Positions 5,578-11,229 of a DNA stretch of 12,904 nucleotides are shown here, piece by piece. The position numbers were made by a program, and so were the translations under genes. Source of the DNA: Nanobdellota archaeon (lineage in GTDB: Archaea > Nanobdellota > Nanobdellia > Pacearchaeales > GW2011-AR1); NCBI GenBank assembly GCA_022563455.1, contig JADFNI010000031.1, forward strand, positions 1 through 12,904. Direction: 5' to 3'. Position 1 is the stretch's first letter, and the number at the start of each line of letters is the position of its first letter. The notes under the pieces are model-generated. The model was not told the origin of the DNA. It made no database searches and was given only the letters and a program-made list of their open reading frames with translations.

Positions 5578-6078
5578 TTAATTATCTACATGATAAAAAG
5601 GACCATATTTTAACTTAGATCTTTTTCCATCTTCCCCTAATTGCGATTTAATTATACGTCGAATATCTCTATATCTTCTATTATATCCTTCTAAAGAGAT
5701 ATTATTTGTAATAACGAAGACATCATAATTTGGTTTTTTTATAGTCGCCCTTTCAATTTTATCACCTTCATATTCGTCCCCCAATATACTATGTTTATTA
5801 ATATAGTCTGTTAACGTAATTGTCTCATAACCCTCATGAATTACCAATCTATTCGAAAAATGTCCACTTTCAGAATCAATTATTTCCTCATTGTAAAAAT
5901 ATAAACTATTATCTACTATTCCATCATGATATACGTTTCTTTGTCTACTAAAGGCGTTACCAGATGATAATAATCCAATTCCAATTCCTACTAACGAAAA
6001 TGAAATACAAAGATTTCTTTTTAAATTGGATAAATAATCTCCCTTACTTTTAATAGAAGTTGATCTAGACATTTTCAT
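5578..6078 (-). CDS. Uncharacterised exported or membrane-anchored small protein
   Basis: A 166-residue protein of no recognised family. Residues 1-21 are basic and Ser/Lys-rich. Residues ~22-41 are one hydrophobic segment (I-S-F-S-L-V-G-I-G-I-G-L-L), followed by G-N-A, a possible signal-peptidase site. The rest is polar and Tyr-rich, with R-R-Y-R-D-I-R-R-I-I near the end. This predicts a secreted or N-terminally anchored protein whose main part faces outward. A TATA box about 27 bp upstream of the ATG at 6078 supports this start. The gene converges on tRNA-Trp, its stop lying 7 nt beyond the tRNA end. It contains no Trp or Cys beyond C24. Function unknown. Confidence 0.65.
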   Translation of the reverse strand: MKMSRSTSIKSKGDYLSNLKRNLCISFSLVGIGIGLLSSGNAFSRQRNVYHDGIVDNSLYFYNEEIIDSESGHFSNRLVIHEGYETITLTDYINKHSILGDEYEGDKIERATIKKPNYDVFVITNNISLEGYNRRYRDIRRIIKSQLGEDGKRSKLKYGPFYHVDN

Positions 6079-6100
6079 TAATATTCACTTATATTTAAGT

Positions 6101-6109
6101 ATATAAAAT
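6101..6109 (-). promoter_or_regulatory. TATA box for exported orphan protein
   Basis: TTTTATATA on the minus strand (complement of TATATAAAA), centred about 27 bp upstream of the ATG at 6078. The surrounding 6079-6202 gap is a divergent, very A+T-rich promoter region. Confidence 0.5.
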
Positions 6110-6172
6110 AATCCTTATTAAATTTAAAGATAAGTTATAATATATTATCTATTAAAACTTTTCTCCCAATAT

Positions 6173-6182
6173 ATTTATAAAT
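6173..6182 (+). promoter_or_regulatory. TATA box for coiled-coil/secretion-domain pair
   Basis: TTTATAAATA-type element centred about 25-26 bp upstream of the ATG at 6203, consistent with a leaderless bicistronic mRNA. Confidence 0.55.
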
Positions 6183-6202
6183 AAGTTTATCTTAACTTTA
6201 TC

Positions 6203-6763
6203 ATGGTGAAAAAAGTTGTGAAGAAGAAAGGAGAAGATACCGTTAAGGAAGATAATGAGCTTGATGAGAATAAGTCTATTGAAGAACCAGAAGTAGAGGT
6301 CGAAGAAAAGAAATCAAAAAAGAAAAAACTAAGTGCAGGACAAAGAGAAGAAATGCTCATTGAAAATTTTGTAGGTTTGCAACATGCTATGACTAATTTA
6401 TCTATTAAATTTGGAACTTTGTCAGACAATCTCTCAGAATTACTTCGTGTATTTGAAGGTGCTGCTAGGAGCTTTGTTAAGGGAGATAAAGTAGACGATT
6501 CTGATATGCTTAAGAAAATAGACGCGCTACTTGATCAAAATAAAACTATTGCTAAAGGCCTAGTTATAATGGAAGGAAAATTAAGATCAAGGTCTGAAGA
6601 GCCCGGCTATCATGGTTATTCTGCGATTGAAGAGAATATGCAACCTTCCAGAATGCAAATGTCACCTGGAGAACAAATGCATCCAGGGATGATTCCTCCA
6701 GGTCAAAGACCAGGACCTCCAGGGAGCCAAAAGATAAGACCAAAGCCCCTTCCAGAATTATGA
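6203..6763 (+). CDS. Charged helical protein with Pro/Met/Gly-rich tail
   Basis: A 186-residue protein of unknown function in three zones. Residues 1-45 are highly charged low complexity (K-K-V-V-K-K-K, then E-E-P-E-V-E-V-E-E, then K-K-K-K). Residues ~46-127 are helical and probably coiled-coil, with regular hydrophobic spacing (F-V-G-L-Q-H-A-M-T-N-L-S-I-K-F). Residues ~135-186 are rich in Pro, Met and Gln (P-G-M-I-P-P-G-Q-R-P-G-P-P-G). There are no membrane helices and no catalytic motif. The stop overlaps the ATG of the next gene by 4 nt (ATGA), so the two proteins are made together. The next protein also has a long Pro-rich linker, which suggests a scaffold or complex (inference). Confidence 0.7.
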   Translation: MVKKVVKKKGEDTVKEDNELDENKSIEEPEVEVEEKKSKKKKLSAGQREEMLIENFVGLQHAMTNLSIKFGTLSDNLSELLRVFEGAARSFVKGDKVDDSDMLKKIDALLDQNKTIAKGLVIMEGKLRSRSEEPGYHGYSAIEENMQPSRMQMSPGEQMHPGMIPPGQRPGPPGSQKIRPKPLPEL

Positions 6764-7518
6764 GTAGTGAACGAGAAGTCCTAATTTCTAGACTTCCATT
6801 TATCAAAAGATTTGTATTCGAAGCAATTAAAGTTTCTATAAACCATAAAATTAAAATTAATGAAAAAGAAACTATAGATACTTCTCTCGTTCCAAAAATT
6901 TCTCAAGAAGTTATGCATGCTTCAATGAATCAAAAAACAATACCTGGAGTCCCTAGAAAAATCGAACCAATAAAAAAACCTATTACTCCTAGAATGCATC
7001 CGATACCAATAGCCCCAGTAATTCCAAAAAAATTAAAACAGCTTGTGCCTCCTAAACCTCTAATTCCTATAATTCCTCTAATTCCTCTAAAGCCAATTTT
7101 CCCCAATCAAAAATCACCTAGAAGAATTCCTCCGAGATCTTTTCCACCAAGACCTCAAGCACCTAGAACAAATCCTCTTAAACCAAAGATTAATGAAATT
7201 ACGAAACATATAGAGGGTTACGGCAAGATCAACGCGTTTTTAGAAGATCCCTCAATTTCCTCAATTGAGTGTCCAGGTCCAGCAAAGCCAATAATTATTG
7301 TAAGAATTGGACAAAGACAAATTACAAGAATCGTTTTAAGTCCAGAAGAAATAAAAGAAATCCTAGACACTGTAGCAGATGAAACACACATCCCACTTCT
7401 TGAAGGAGTTTTCAGAGCAGCCGTAGATTCTTTTTCAATCTCAGCCGTAATCTCAGAAATAATCGGATCAAAATTTGTCATAAGAAAACATACTCCTTAT
7501 TCTATGTTGGAAAAATAG
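6760..7518 (+). CDS. Pro-rich protein ending in a secretion-ATPase N-terminal-like domain
   Basis: A 252-residue protein. Residues 1-55 are a short helical head. Residues ~60-142 are a Pro/Ile/Lys/Arg-rich linker (I-P-I-I-P-L-I-P-L, P-P-R-S-F-P-P-R-P). Residues ~145-248 resemble the domain that precedes the ATPase core in type II/IV secretion, GspE/VirB11 and archaellum FlaI-type ATPases: G-Y-G-K-I-N-A-F-L-E-D-P-S-I, then E-C-P-G-P-A-K-P, then H-I-P-L-L-E-G-V-F-R-A-A, and F-V-I-R-K where the ATPases have T-I-R-K. The protein stops there: no Walker A, Walker B or catalytic Glu follow. It therefore cannot be an ATPase itself and may bind one, or use the fold for another purpose. Coupled to the preceding gene. 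Confidence 0.65.
   Translation: MSSEREVLISRLPFIKRFVFEAIKVSINHKIKINEKETIDTSLVPKISQEVMHASMNQKTIPGVPRKIEPIKKPITPRMHPIPIAPVIPKKLKQLVPPKPLIPIIPLIPLKPIFPNQKSPRRIPPRSFPPRPQAPRTNPLKPKINEITKHIEGYGKINAFLEDPSISSIECPGPAKPIIIVRIGQRQITRIVLSPEEIKEILDTVADETHIPLLEGVFRAAVDSFSISAVISEIIGSKFVIRKHTPYSMLEK
7061..7087 (+). repeat. Three tandem 9-bp units in Pro-rich linker
   Basis: TAATTCCTA, TAATTCCTC, TAATTCCTC in tandem, encoding the I-P-I-I-P-L-I-P-L part of the linker. Probably slippage-driven growth of a low-complexity coding stretch. Confidence 0.8.
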
Positions 7519-7519
7519 A

Positions 7520-7528
7520 TTTATAAAT
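7520..7528 (+). promoter_or_regulatory. TATA box for DUF357 gene
   Basis: TTTATAAAT centred 25 bp upstream of the ATG at 7549, immediately after the stop of the preceding gene. It fixes the start at 7549 rather than the in-frame TTG at 7534. Confidence 0.6.
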
Positions 7529-7548
7529 CCTAATTGAGGCAGAGATTT

Positions 7549-7830
7549 ATGGAAAATACAATAACCAAGGAAAAAGTCAAGAAATATTTTAATCTAACAG
7601 AGTCAGCTTTATCTAGAGTTAAAGATTCTATCTCTAAAGGAAAAGAAACAGAAGCAAAAGAAATAATTGAGATGGTAAGCAACTACGTCTCAGACGCCCA
7701 TCATTTTGAAGATTCCGAAAACTTAGTAAACGCTTTTGCTGCATTAAACTACGCTCATGGATGGTTAGACTCGGGAGTTAGATTGAAGGTGTTTGATGTG
7801 AATGATGATAGATTATTTACTGTTGTTTGA
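7549..7830 (+). CDS. DUF357 family archaeal protein
   Basis: A 93-residue all-helical protein matching the archaeal DUF357 family. The hallmark is the C-terminal stretch A-A-L-N-Y-A-H-G-W-L-D-S-G-V-R-L, preceded by a D-A-x-H-F helix. The biochemical role of the family is unknown. A longer frame starts with TTG at 7534, but the ATG at 7549 is at leaderless distance from a TATA box and is preferred. It lies between the secretion-domain pair and pyrH. It has its own promoter and the next gene has another, so it appears to be a single-gene unit. Cytosolic; no membrane segment. Confidence 0.85.
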   Translation: MENTITKEKVKKYFNLTESALSRVKDSISKGKETEAKEIIEMVSNYVSDAHHFEDSENLVNAFAALNYAHGWLDSGVRLKVFDVNDDRLFTVV

Positions 7831-7837
7831 GGGAAGT

Positions 7838-7846
7838 TATATAAAC
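7838..7846 (+). promoter_or_regulatory. pyrH: TATA box for pyrH
   Basis: TTATATAAA centred about 25 bp upstream of the ATG at 7867, with purine-rich GGGAAG before it as a BRE-like element. Confidence 0.6.
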
Positions 7847-7866
7847 CAAATTCATCTTTTTATATA

Positions 7867-8550
7867 ATGAACGAAAAACTATGGGTGATTAGTCTTGGTG
7901 GGTCAAGAATAGTTCCAAATGAAGTGGATGAAAATTTTTTAGTAAGATTCAAAAAATTAATAGATAATAATCCAAAACATAAGTTTGTTGTAATCACTGG
8001 AGGCGGAACAACAGCCAGGAAATATATCTCAGCCCTAAAAAGACTCCACAAAAATACAAAAGATCAGTCAATGGCTGGAATTGCTGTTACAAGGCTTCAT
8101 GCAAAATTTATGGCAAGATTTTTTGGAAGAACTGCAAACGAAGAAATTCCATTCAATATGAAAAAAATTCCAAAGCTACTTATCCATAACAAAGTCGTCT
8201 TCGCAGGAGCTCTTAAATATAAAAAAAATAATACGTCAGACGGAACTGCTGCCGGAATTGCAGCATTTCTGAAATGTCCATTCATCAATCTAACAAATGT
8301 TAAAGGCCTTTATACTTCAAATCCAAAGACACATAAATCTGCAAAGTTTATCCCAAAAATTACATGGAAAAAATTTAACGATATTGTAAAGGAGATGACA
8401 TATTCAGCAGGACAACATTTCGTTTTAGATCAATCAGCCTCAAAAATCATTATGAAAAATAAGATTCCAACTTATATTGTTGGCTCCCTTAAAGATATTG
8501 ATTCTATTTTGAGAAATAAAAAGTTTGTTGGAACTTTGATTAGTGGGTAG
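7867..8550 (+). CDS. pyrH: UMP kinase, archaeal type
   Basis: A 227-residue amino-acid-kinase-fold protein, full length for archaeal UMP kinase. It phosphorylates UMP to UDP with ATP in pyrimidine nucleotide synthesis. Visible motifs are the N-terminal S-L-G-G-S phosphate-binding segment (residues 9-13), G-G-G-T-T-A-R-K-Y (45-53), G-I-A-V-T-R-L-H-A (71-79), S-D-G-T-A-A (124-129), N-L-T-N-V-K-G-L-Y-T (141-150) and A-G-Q-H-F-V-L-D-Q (181-189). The last two are characteristic of the archaeal PyrH branch and separate it from isopentenyl phosphate kinase and glutamate 5-kinase. It is transcribed from its own TATA box and ends at a T-rich terminator. It may be essential for UTP and CTP supply in a small genome (inference). 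Confidence 0.93.
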   Translation: MNEKLWVISLGGSRIVPNEVDENFLVRFKKLIDNNPKHKFVVITGGGTTARKYISALKRLHKNTKDQSMAGIAVTRLHAKFMARFFGRTANEEIPFNMKKIPKLLIHNKVVFAGALKYKKNNTSDGTAAGIAAFLKCPFINLTNVKGLYTSNPKTHKSAKFIPKITWKKFNDIVKEMTYSAGQHFVLDQSASKIIMKNKIPTYIVGSLKDIDSILRNKKFVGTLISG

Positions 8551-8562
8551 TTATTTATTTAT

Positions 8563-8584
8563 TATTTTTATCCTATTTTTATCC
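8563..8584 (+). terminator. T-rich terminator after pyrH, tandem 11-bp repeat
   Basis: Two head-to-tail copies of TATTTTTATCC just after the pyrH stop give two T5 runs in the RNA. Archaeal polymerase terminates at oligo-T without needing a hairpin. It lies between the ends of two convergent genes. Confidence 0.5.
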
Positions 8585-8623
8585 CATAAATCGTAAAATT
8601 TCCCTTTCTTATTTAGAGGTTCT

Positions 8624-9289
8624 TTAAAAGTTTATTTCTTTAACAGACCCATTAAGCCTTCCAATTTCTTTCAAAGGGGCTGCTGCCATTGTAACTATGT
8701 GAGAATCAATTCCCTCTGAAAAAGGCCTTTCAAGAATAGAACCTGATGAATCAAGAGTGTTTGATCTATTATAACCAAGAACACTCAATCCATTTTGCTT
8801 ATTAGACTTTGGAATATAACTTTTACTTCCTGTTTCTTCTAAAACCCTGAGCATGGCATCGAATTTGTATTCGCTGCTGCTATCTTCATAAAAACTAAGG
8901 ATTTCAGCTTCTACAACAGGTAATCTCTTTCCTTTCAATGCATCATCTATTGACCCAGTTGTTAAATTACAAAGCCCCCTATAATGATCAAAGAAACTAA
9001 ATTCTTTAGATTCCTTATCGTAAAATACTCTAAACTCTCCAGAGGTTCTGTCTATATACCCTACATTTACACTTTCTCCATCATTACCCCAATCTTGCCT
9101 GTATAATTTTCCAGTTGATTCATCGTATCCCCATGTTGACTCTAAGATCTCGATATAATTCTTCCCGTTAGTGGTCAAAATTTGTCCACTTTCAGTTCCA
9201 ACTACTAAGCCATAGTCAATACCTAGCCCCTTATAGGCCAGAATTTCTTTTTCTCTCTCAACAGTCAATTTTTCTAAACTATTTTCCAT
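8624..9289 (-). CDS. Uncharacterised soluble protein, probable HTH_10 target
   Basis: A 221-residue protein with no family I recognise. No signal peptide or membrane helix is visible. Residues ~20-110 alternate short strands with turn motifs of the form D-E-S-T-G-K-L-Y, D-R-T-S-G-E-F-R-V-F and D-K-E-S-K-E-F-S-F-F. This suggests a beta-rich repeat fold. The C-terminal third is Ser/Gly-rich and less regular. It lies downstream of, and on the same strand as, an HTH_10 regulator. The same 14-bp palindrome-containing element precedes both genes, so it is probably controlled by that regulator. The TATA box is about 33 bp from the ATG, giving a short leader unlike most genes here. Confidence 0.65.
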   Translation of the reverse strand: MENSLEKLTVEREKEILAYKGLGIDYGLVVGTESGQILTTNGKNYIEILESTWGYDESTGKLYRQDWGNDGESVNVGYIDRTSGEFRVFYDKESKEFSFFDHYRGLCNLTTGSIDDALKGKRLPVVEAEILSFYEDSSSEYKFDAMLRVLEETGSKSYIPKSNKQNGLSVLGYNRSNTLDSSGSILERPFSEGIDSHIVTMAAAPLKEIGRLNGSVKEINF

Positions 9290-9317
9290 AAATAACTAAC
9301 AAAAAAAGACTACATAT

Positions 9318-9326
9318 TATTTATAG
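9318..9326 (-). promoter_or_regulatory. TATA box upstream of the 8624-9289 gene
   Basis: CTATAAATA on the minus strand, directly downstream of the palindromic element at 9327-9341 and about 33 bp from the ATG. This predicts a leader of about 7-8 nt. Confidence 0.5.
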
Positions 9327-9341
9327 CGATATATATCGTGT
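9327..9341 (-). promoter_or_regulatory. Candidate operator, copy 1 (upstream of TATA)
   Basis: CGATATATATCG (9327-9338) is a perfect 12-bp palindrome extended to the 14-mer GATATATATCGTGT (9328-9341), which recurs exactly at 10004-10017. Here it lies on the BRE side of the TATA box of the 8624-9289 gene, a typical activator position. Confidence 0.5.
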
Positions 9342-9995
9342 CTACTGAGTAAAGAAAAAGGGCATTAGTTTTTGTTCGGCTTTTCTCAAATGTGCATGAA
9401 ATGTCGAAAATCCAAGTTCAGAAATTTTAGCCAAGTCTTGAATCGAAGTCTTTCTAGGATACTTGTAATACCCTCTACTAACAGCCAAATTCATGGCACT
9501 CTTTTGTTTTTCTGTTAAATCTGGAGCTTCTGCTCTAACTGAGATGTTTTTTATCTTTTCTTGTTTAATATAATGAATCCTAACGTTGAATATTTTTTCA
9601 AGAGTTTTAATTAAATTTTCAATATGTTTTTTTTCAAAAGAATTTACAACCATAGTCTCTATTCCATTTTCATCAATTTGTATTGGTCTTGAAAAGATAA
9701 TATATTTATTATAAAGCGTTTTTGCTTCGATATCGTCTCTTGCTGTTGCCACAAAGAAGTCTTTATTAAATTCAATATCTAAGATCCTGTTATTCTTATC
9801 CCCCCTCCATAATCTTATAAATCTTTTTTTTGATTTTTCTTCCCCATAAAGAAATCCAGCAAGGTTTAGGAAAACTCCAGTTTTTTCATATGTCCAAGAC
9901 AATGGAAACATTAACAATCTGATATTTTCTTGTTTTGCATGCTTTGCTGCTAGATTATATTCACTTGCATCAAAACTAATCTTAGCTGTCCACAT
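9342..9995 (-). CDS. HTH_10 (bacterio-opsin activator-type) transcription regulator
   Basis: A 217-residue regulator. The C-terminal HTH_10 domain (residues ~160-212) is unmistakable: L-T-E-K-Q-K-S-A-M-N-L-A-V-S-R-G-Y-Y-K-Y-P-R-K-T-S-I-x-D-L-A and then F-S-T-F-H-A-H-L-R-K-A-E-Q-K-L-M. Residues 1-155 form a mixed alpha/beta sensor-like region with no PAS or GAF motif I can name. Members of this family are mainly archaeal transcription activators. A TATA-like box lies 25 bp upstream, and an imperfect-palindrome element falls between that box and the start codon, the position expected for autorepression. A second copy precedes the next gene. The ligand is unknown. Confidence 0.88.
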   Translation of the reverse strand: MWTAKISFDASEYNLAAKHAKQENIRLLMFPLSWTYEKTGVFLNLAGFLYGEEKSKKRFIRLWRGDKNNRILDIEFNKDFFVATARDDIEAKTLYNKYIIFSRPIQIDENGIETMVVNSFEKKHIENLIKTLEKIFNVRIHYIKQEKIKNISVRAEAPDLTEKQKSAMNLAVSRGYYKYPRKTSIQDLAKISELGFSTFHAHLRKAEQKLMPFFFTQ

Positions 9996-10003
9996 GTTAT
10001 ATA

Positions 10004-10017
10004 GATATATATCGTGT
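10004..10017 (-). promoter_or_regulatory. Candidate operator, copy 2 (between TATA and start)
   Basis: GATATATATCGTGT, identical over 14 bp to 9328-9341. GATATATATC is a 10-bp palindrome. It sits about 9-22 bp before the regulator's ATG and runs up against the TATA box, where bound protein would block initiation. Confidence 0.5.
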
Positions 10018-10024
10018 ATTTAAG
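10016..10024 (-). promoter_or_regulatory. TATA box for HTH_10 regulator
   Basis: CTTAAATAC on the minus strand, centred 25 bp upstream of the ATG at 9995. Confidence 0.45.
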
Positions 10025-10083
10025 GTTTGTTGAATATTTTTTTTGATTTTGGGTGAATTCCAAAAACAAAAACGTTTATATAC

Positions 10084-10117
10084 TATACCCTCCTATAATC
10101 ACTTATAAGACATTATA
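10084..10117 (+). promoter_or_regulatory. Four TATA motifs in exact 10-bp phase upstream of toxin-antitoxin operon
   Basis: TATA occurs at 10084, 10094, 10104 and 10114, one per helical turn, with the last two copies inside TTATAA. The copy at 10094 (CTATAAT) is about 24 bp from the antitoxin ATG and is the likely TATA box. The others may form an array for a ribbon-helix-helix antitoxin. Confidence 0.5.
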
Positions 10118-10119
10118 AC

Positions 10120-10338
10120 ATGGCAACAACAATACAAATATCCAACGAAATAAAAAGTTCCCTTGACAAAGCAAAAATTTATGAAAGGGAAACATATAAC
10201 GAAGTTATCGCTTATTTACTTGAGGAGTCTTTAGAGTTAAATGAGAAGACTAAAAGAGAAATAGAAGAAGCAAGAATGCAAGTTAGGAAAGGAGAGACTG
10301 TTTCCCATGAGGAAGTTATGAAAAAGTACGGCTTATGA
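10120..10338 (+). CDS. Antitoxin of RelBE/ParDE-like pair, ribbon-helix-helix type
   Basis: A 72-residue protein. The N-terminus reads as a ribbon-helix-helix: strand T-T-I-Q-I-S, helix I-K-S-S-L-D-K-A, a turn with the acidic-basic E-R-E-T-Y-N, then helix E-V-I-A-Y-L-L-E-E. The rest is a charged extended helix ending H-E-E-V-M-K-K-Y-G-L, as in archaeal antitoxins that wrap a RelE-type toxin. It precedes the toxin gene and overlaps it by 4 nt (ATGA), the usual order and coupling. It should bind its own promoter as well as neutralise the toxin. The 10-bp-phased motif array directly upstream is a candidate operator. Confidence 0.85.
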   Translation: MATTIQISNEIKSSLDKAKIYERETYNEVIAYLLEESLELNEKTKREIEEARMQVRKGETVSHEEVMKKYGL

Positions 10339-10577
10339 AAAGGGATATTGAGTGGGCAAAAAAAGGTTTAGAAGACCTTGATAGACTAGAACAAATCAAT
10401 GCCAAAAGAATTCTAAGAAAAATAAATACCTTAAAAGAGTTTATTTCTTCAGATATAAAAAGACTGGCAGGTTCCAATTCATTTAGATTAAGGGTTGGGA
10501 ACTACAGGATCATTTTTGAAATAGATGGTCGAATAATAAATATTCTAAGAATTGGACATAGAAAAAATATATATTAG
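10335..10577 (+). CDS. RelE/ParE superfamily toxin
   Basis: An 80-residue protein with the RelE/ParE fold order: two N-terminal helices, then the strand series containing L-A-G-S-N-S-F-R-L-R-V-G-N-Y-R-I-I-F-E-I, and a final I-L-R-I-G-H-R-K-N-I-Y. R51, R53, R58, H75, R76 and Y80 fall where RelE-type ribosome-dependent mRNA nucleases carry catalytic or RNA-binding residues, so this is more RelE-like than the gyrase-targeting ParE. The length is standard and no disruption is seen, so it is probably active. It is coupled to the antitoxin by a 4-nt overlap and followed by rnp3, which has its own promoter. Confidence 0.9.
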   Translation: MKRDIEWAKKGLEDLDRLEQINAKRILRKINTLKEFISSDIKRLAGSNSFRLRVGNYRIIFEIDGRIINILRIGHRKNIY

Positions 10578-10589
10578 TCTTAACCCCAA

Positions 10590-10600
10590 TTATTAAAAAG
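10590..10600 (+). promoter_or_regulatory. rnp3: TATA-like box for rnp3
   Basis: TTATTAAAAAG centred about 27 bp upstream of the ATG at 10622. Weaker than other boxes in the window; some transcription may come from the toxin operon. Confidence 0.35.
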
Positions 10601-10621
10601 TCTCACAATCTTCTCTAAAAC

Positions 10622-11188
10622 ATGAAAGACCTAAACCTATTTCCTCAAAAAGATGGGGTCCAATTGGCCAAAATAACATCAAAAAGAGACCTTAATCCAA
10701 ACAATCAGCCAGAAGGCTATCTAATAACATCAAGTGAATCCGAAGCAAGAAGAATAATCGCCTCCCTAAGAGATTCAAAATTCAAAGGAGTAATAGCACT
10801 AAAAGGATCTGACGATGCATTCAACCGAAGAGCAATTGAAACCCTAAAAATAGATTATCTAATCCTACCAACAGGAATTAATCTAAAAGACACTCTTAAA
10901 CAAAGAGATTCAGGACTAAATCATGTTGTTGCAAAAGAAGCCGTAAGAAAAGGAATCTCGCTAGTAATTCCAATGAATGAAATCTCAGATTTAACTGGAA
11001 AAAATAAATCTCTAGCATTATCCAAAGCAATTCAAAACATCAAAATTTGCAGAAAAGCAAAATGTAAATTAAAAATTGCAAGCCTTGCAAACAATCCAAA
11101 AAAAGTGATAAGCGAAATCGGAAGAAAATCTTTTGGAATAAGCCTTGGAATGGATAGTCATATGAGCAGAGACGCTGCGGTCTTCTAA
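10622..11188 (+). CDS. rnp3: Ribonuclease P protein component 3 (Rpp30)
   Basis: A 188-residue Rpp30-type TIM-barrel protein, slightly short for the archaeal family (about 200-250). The diagnostic segment is R-D-S-G-L-N-H-V-V-A-K-E-A-V-R-K (roughly residues 99-114), followed by V-I-P-M-N-E-I. Earlier strands (V-I-A-L-K-G-S, Y-L-I-L-P) and the late L-K-I-A-S-L-A-N-N-P fit the barrel. It assembles with Pop5, Rpp21 and Rpp29 on the RNase P RNA to remove tRNA 5' leaders. The gene lies between the toxin-antitoxin pair and the antiporter, on the same strand. No truncation or frameshift is visible. Confidence 0.88.
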   Translation: MKDLNLFPQKDGVQLAKITSKRDLNPNNQPEGYLITSSESEARRIIASLRDSKFKGVIALKGSDDAFNRRAIETLKIDYLILPTGINLKDTLKQRDSGLNHVVAKEAVRKGISLVIPMNEISDLTGKNKSLALSKAIQNIKICRKAKCKLKIASLANNPKKVISEIGRKSFGISLGMDSHMSRDAAVF

Positions 11189-11196
11189 AGCAATAT

Positions 11197-11204
11197 CTAT
11201 AAAA
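11197..11204 (+). promoter_or_regulatory. TATA box for antiporter gene
   Basis: CTATAAAA centred about 29-30 bp upstream of the ATG at 11230, giving a leaderless or nearly leaderless mRNA. Confidence 0.45.
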
Positions 11205-11229
11205 AGCTAAAAATTAACCTATTTATAAG

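Noticed and set aside
10120..10577. Classing the pair firmly as ParDE (gyrase poison)
   Set aside because: The toxin's Arg/His/Tyr residues near the C-terminus look like RelE mRNA nucleases; the exact subfamily cannot be settled by eye.
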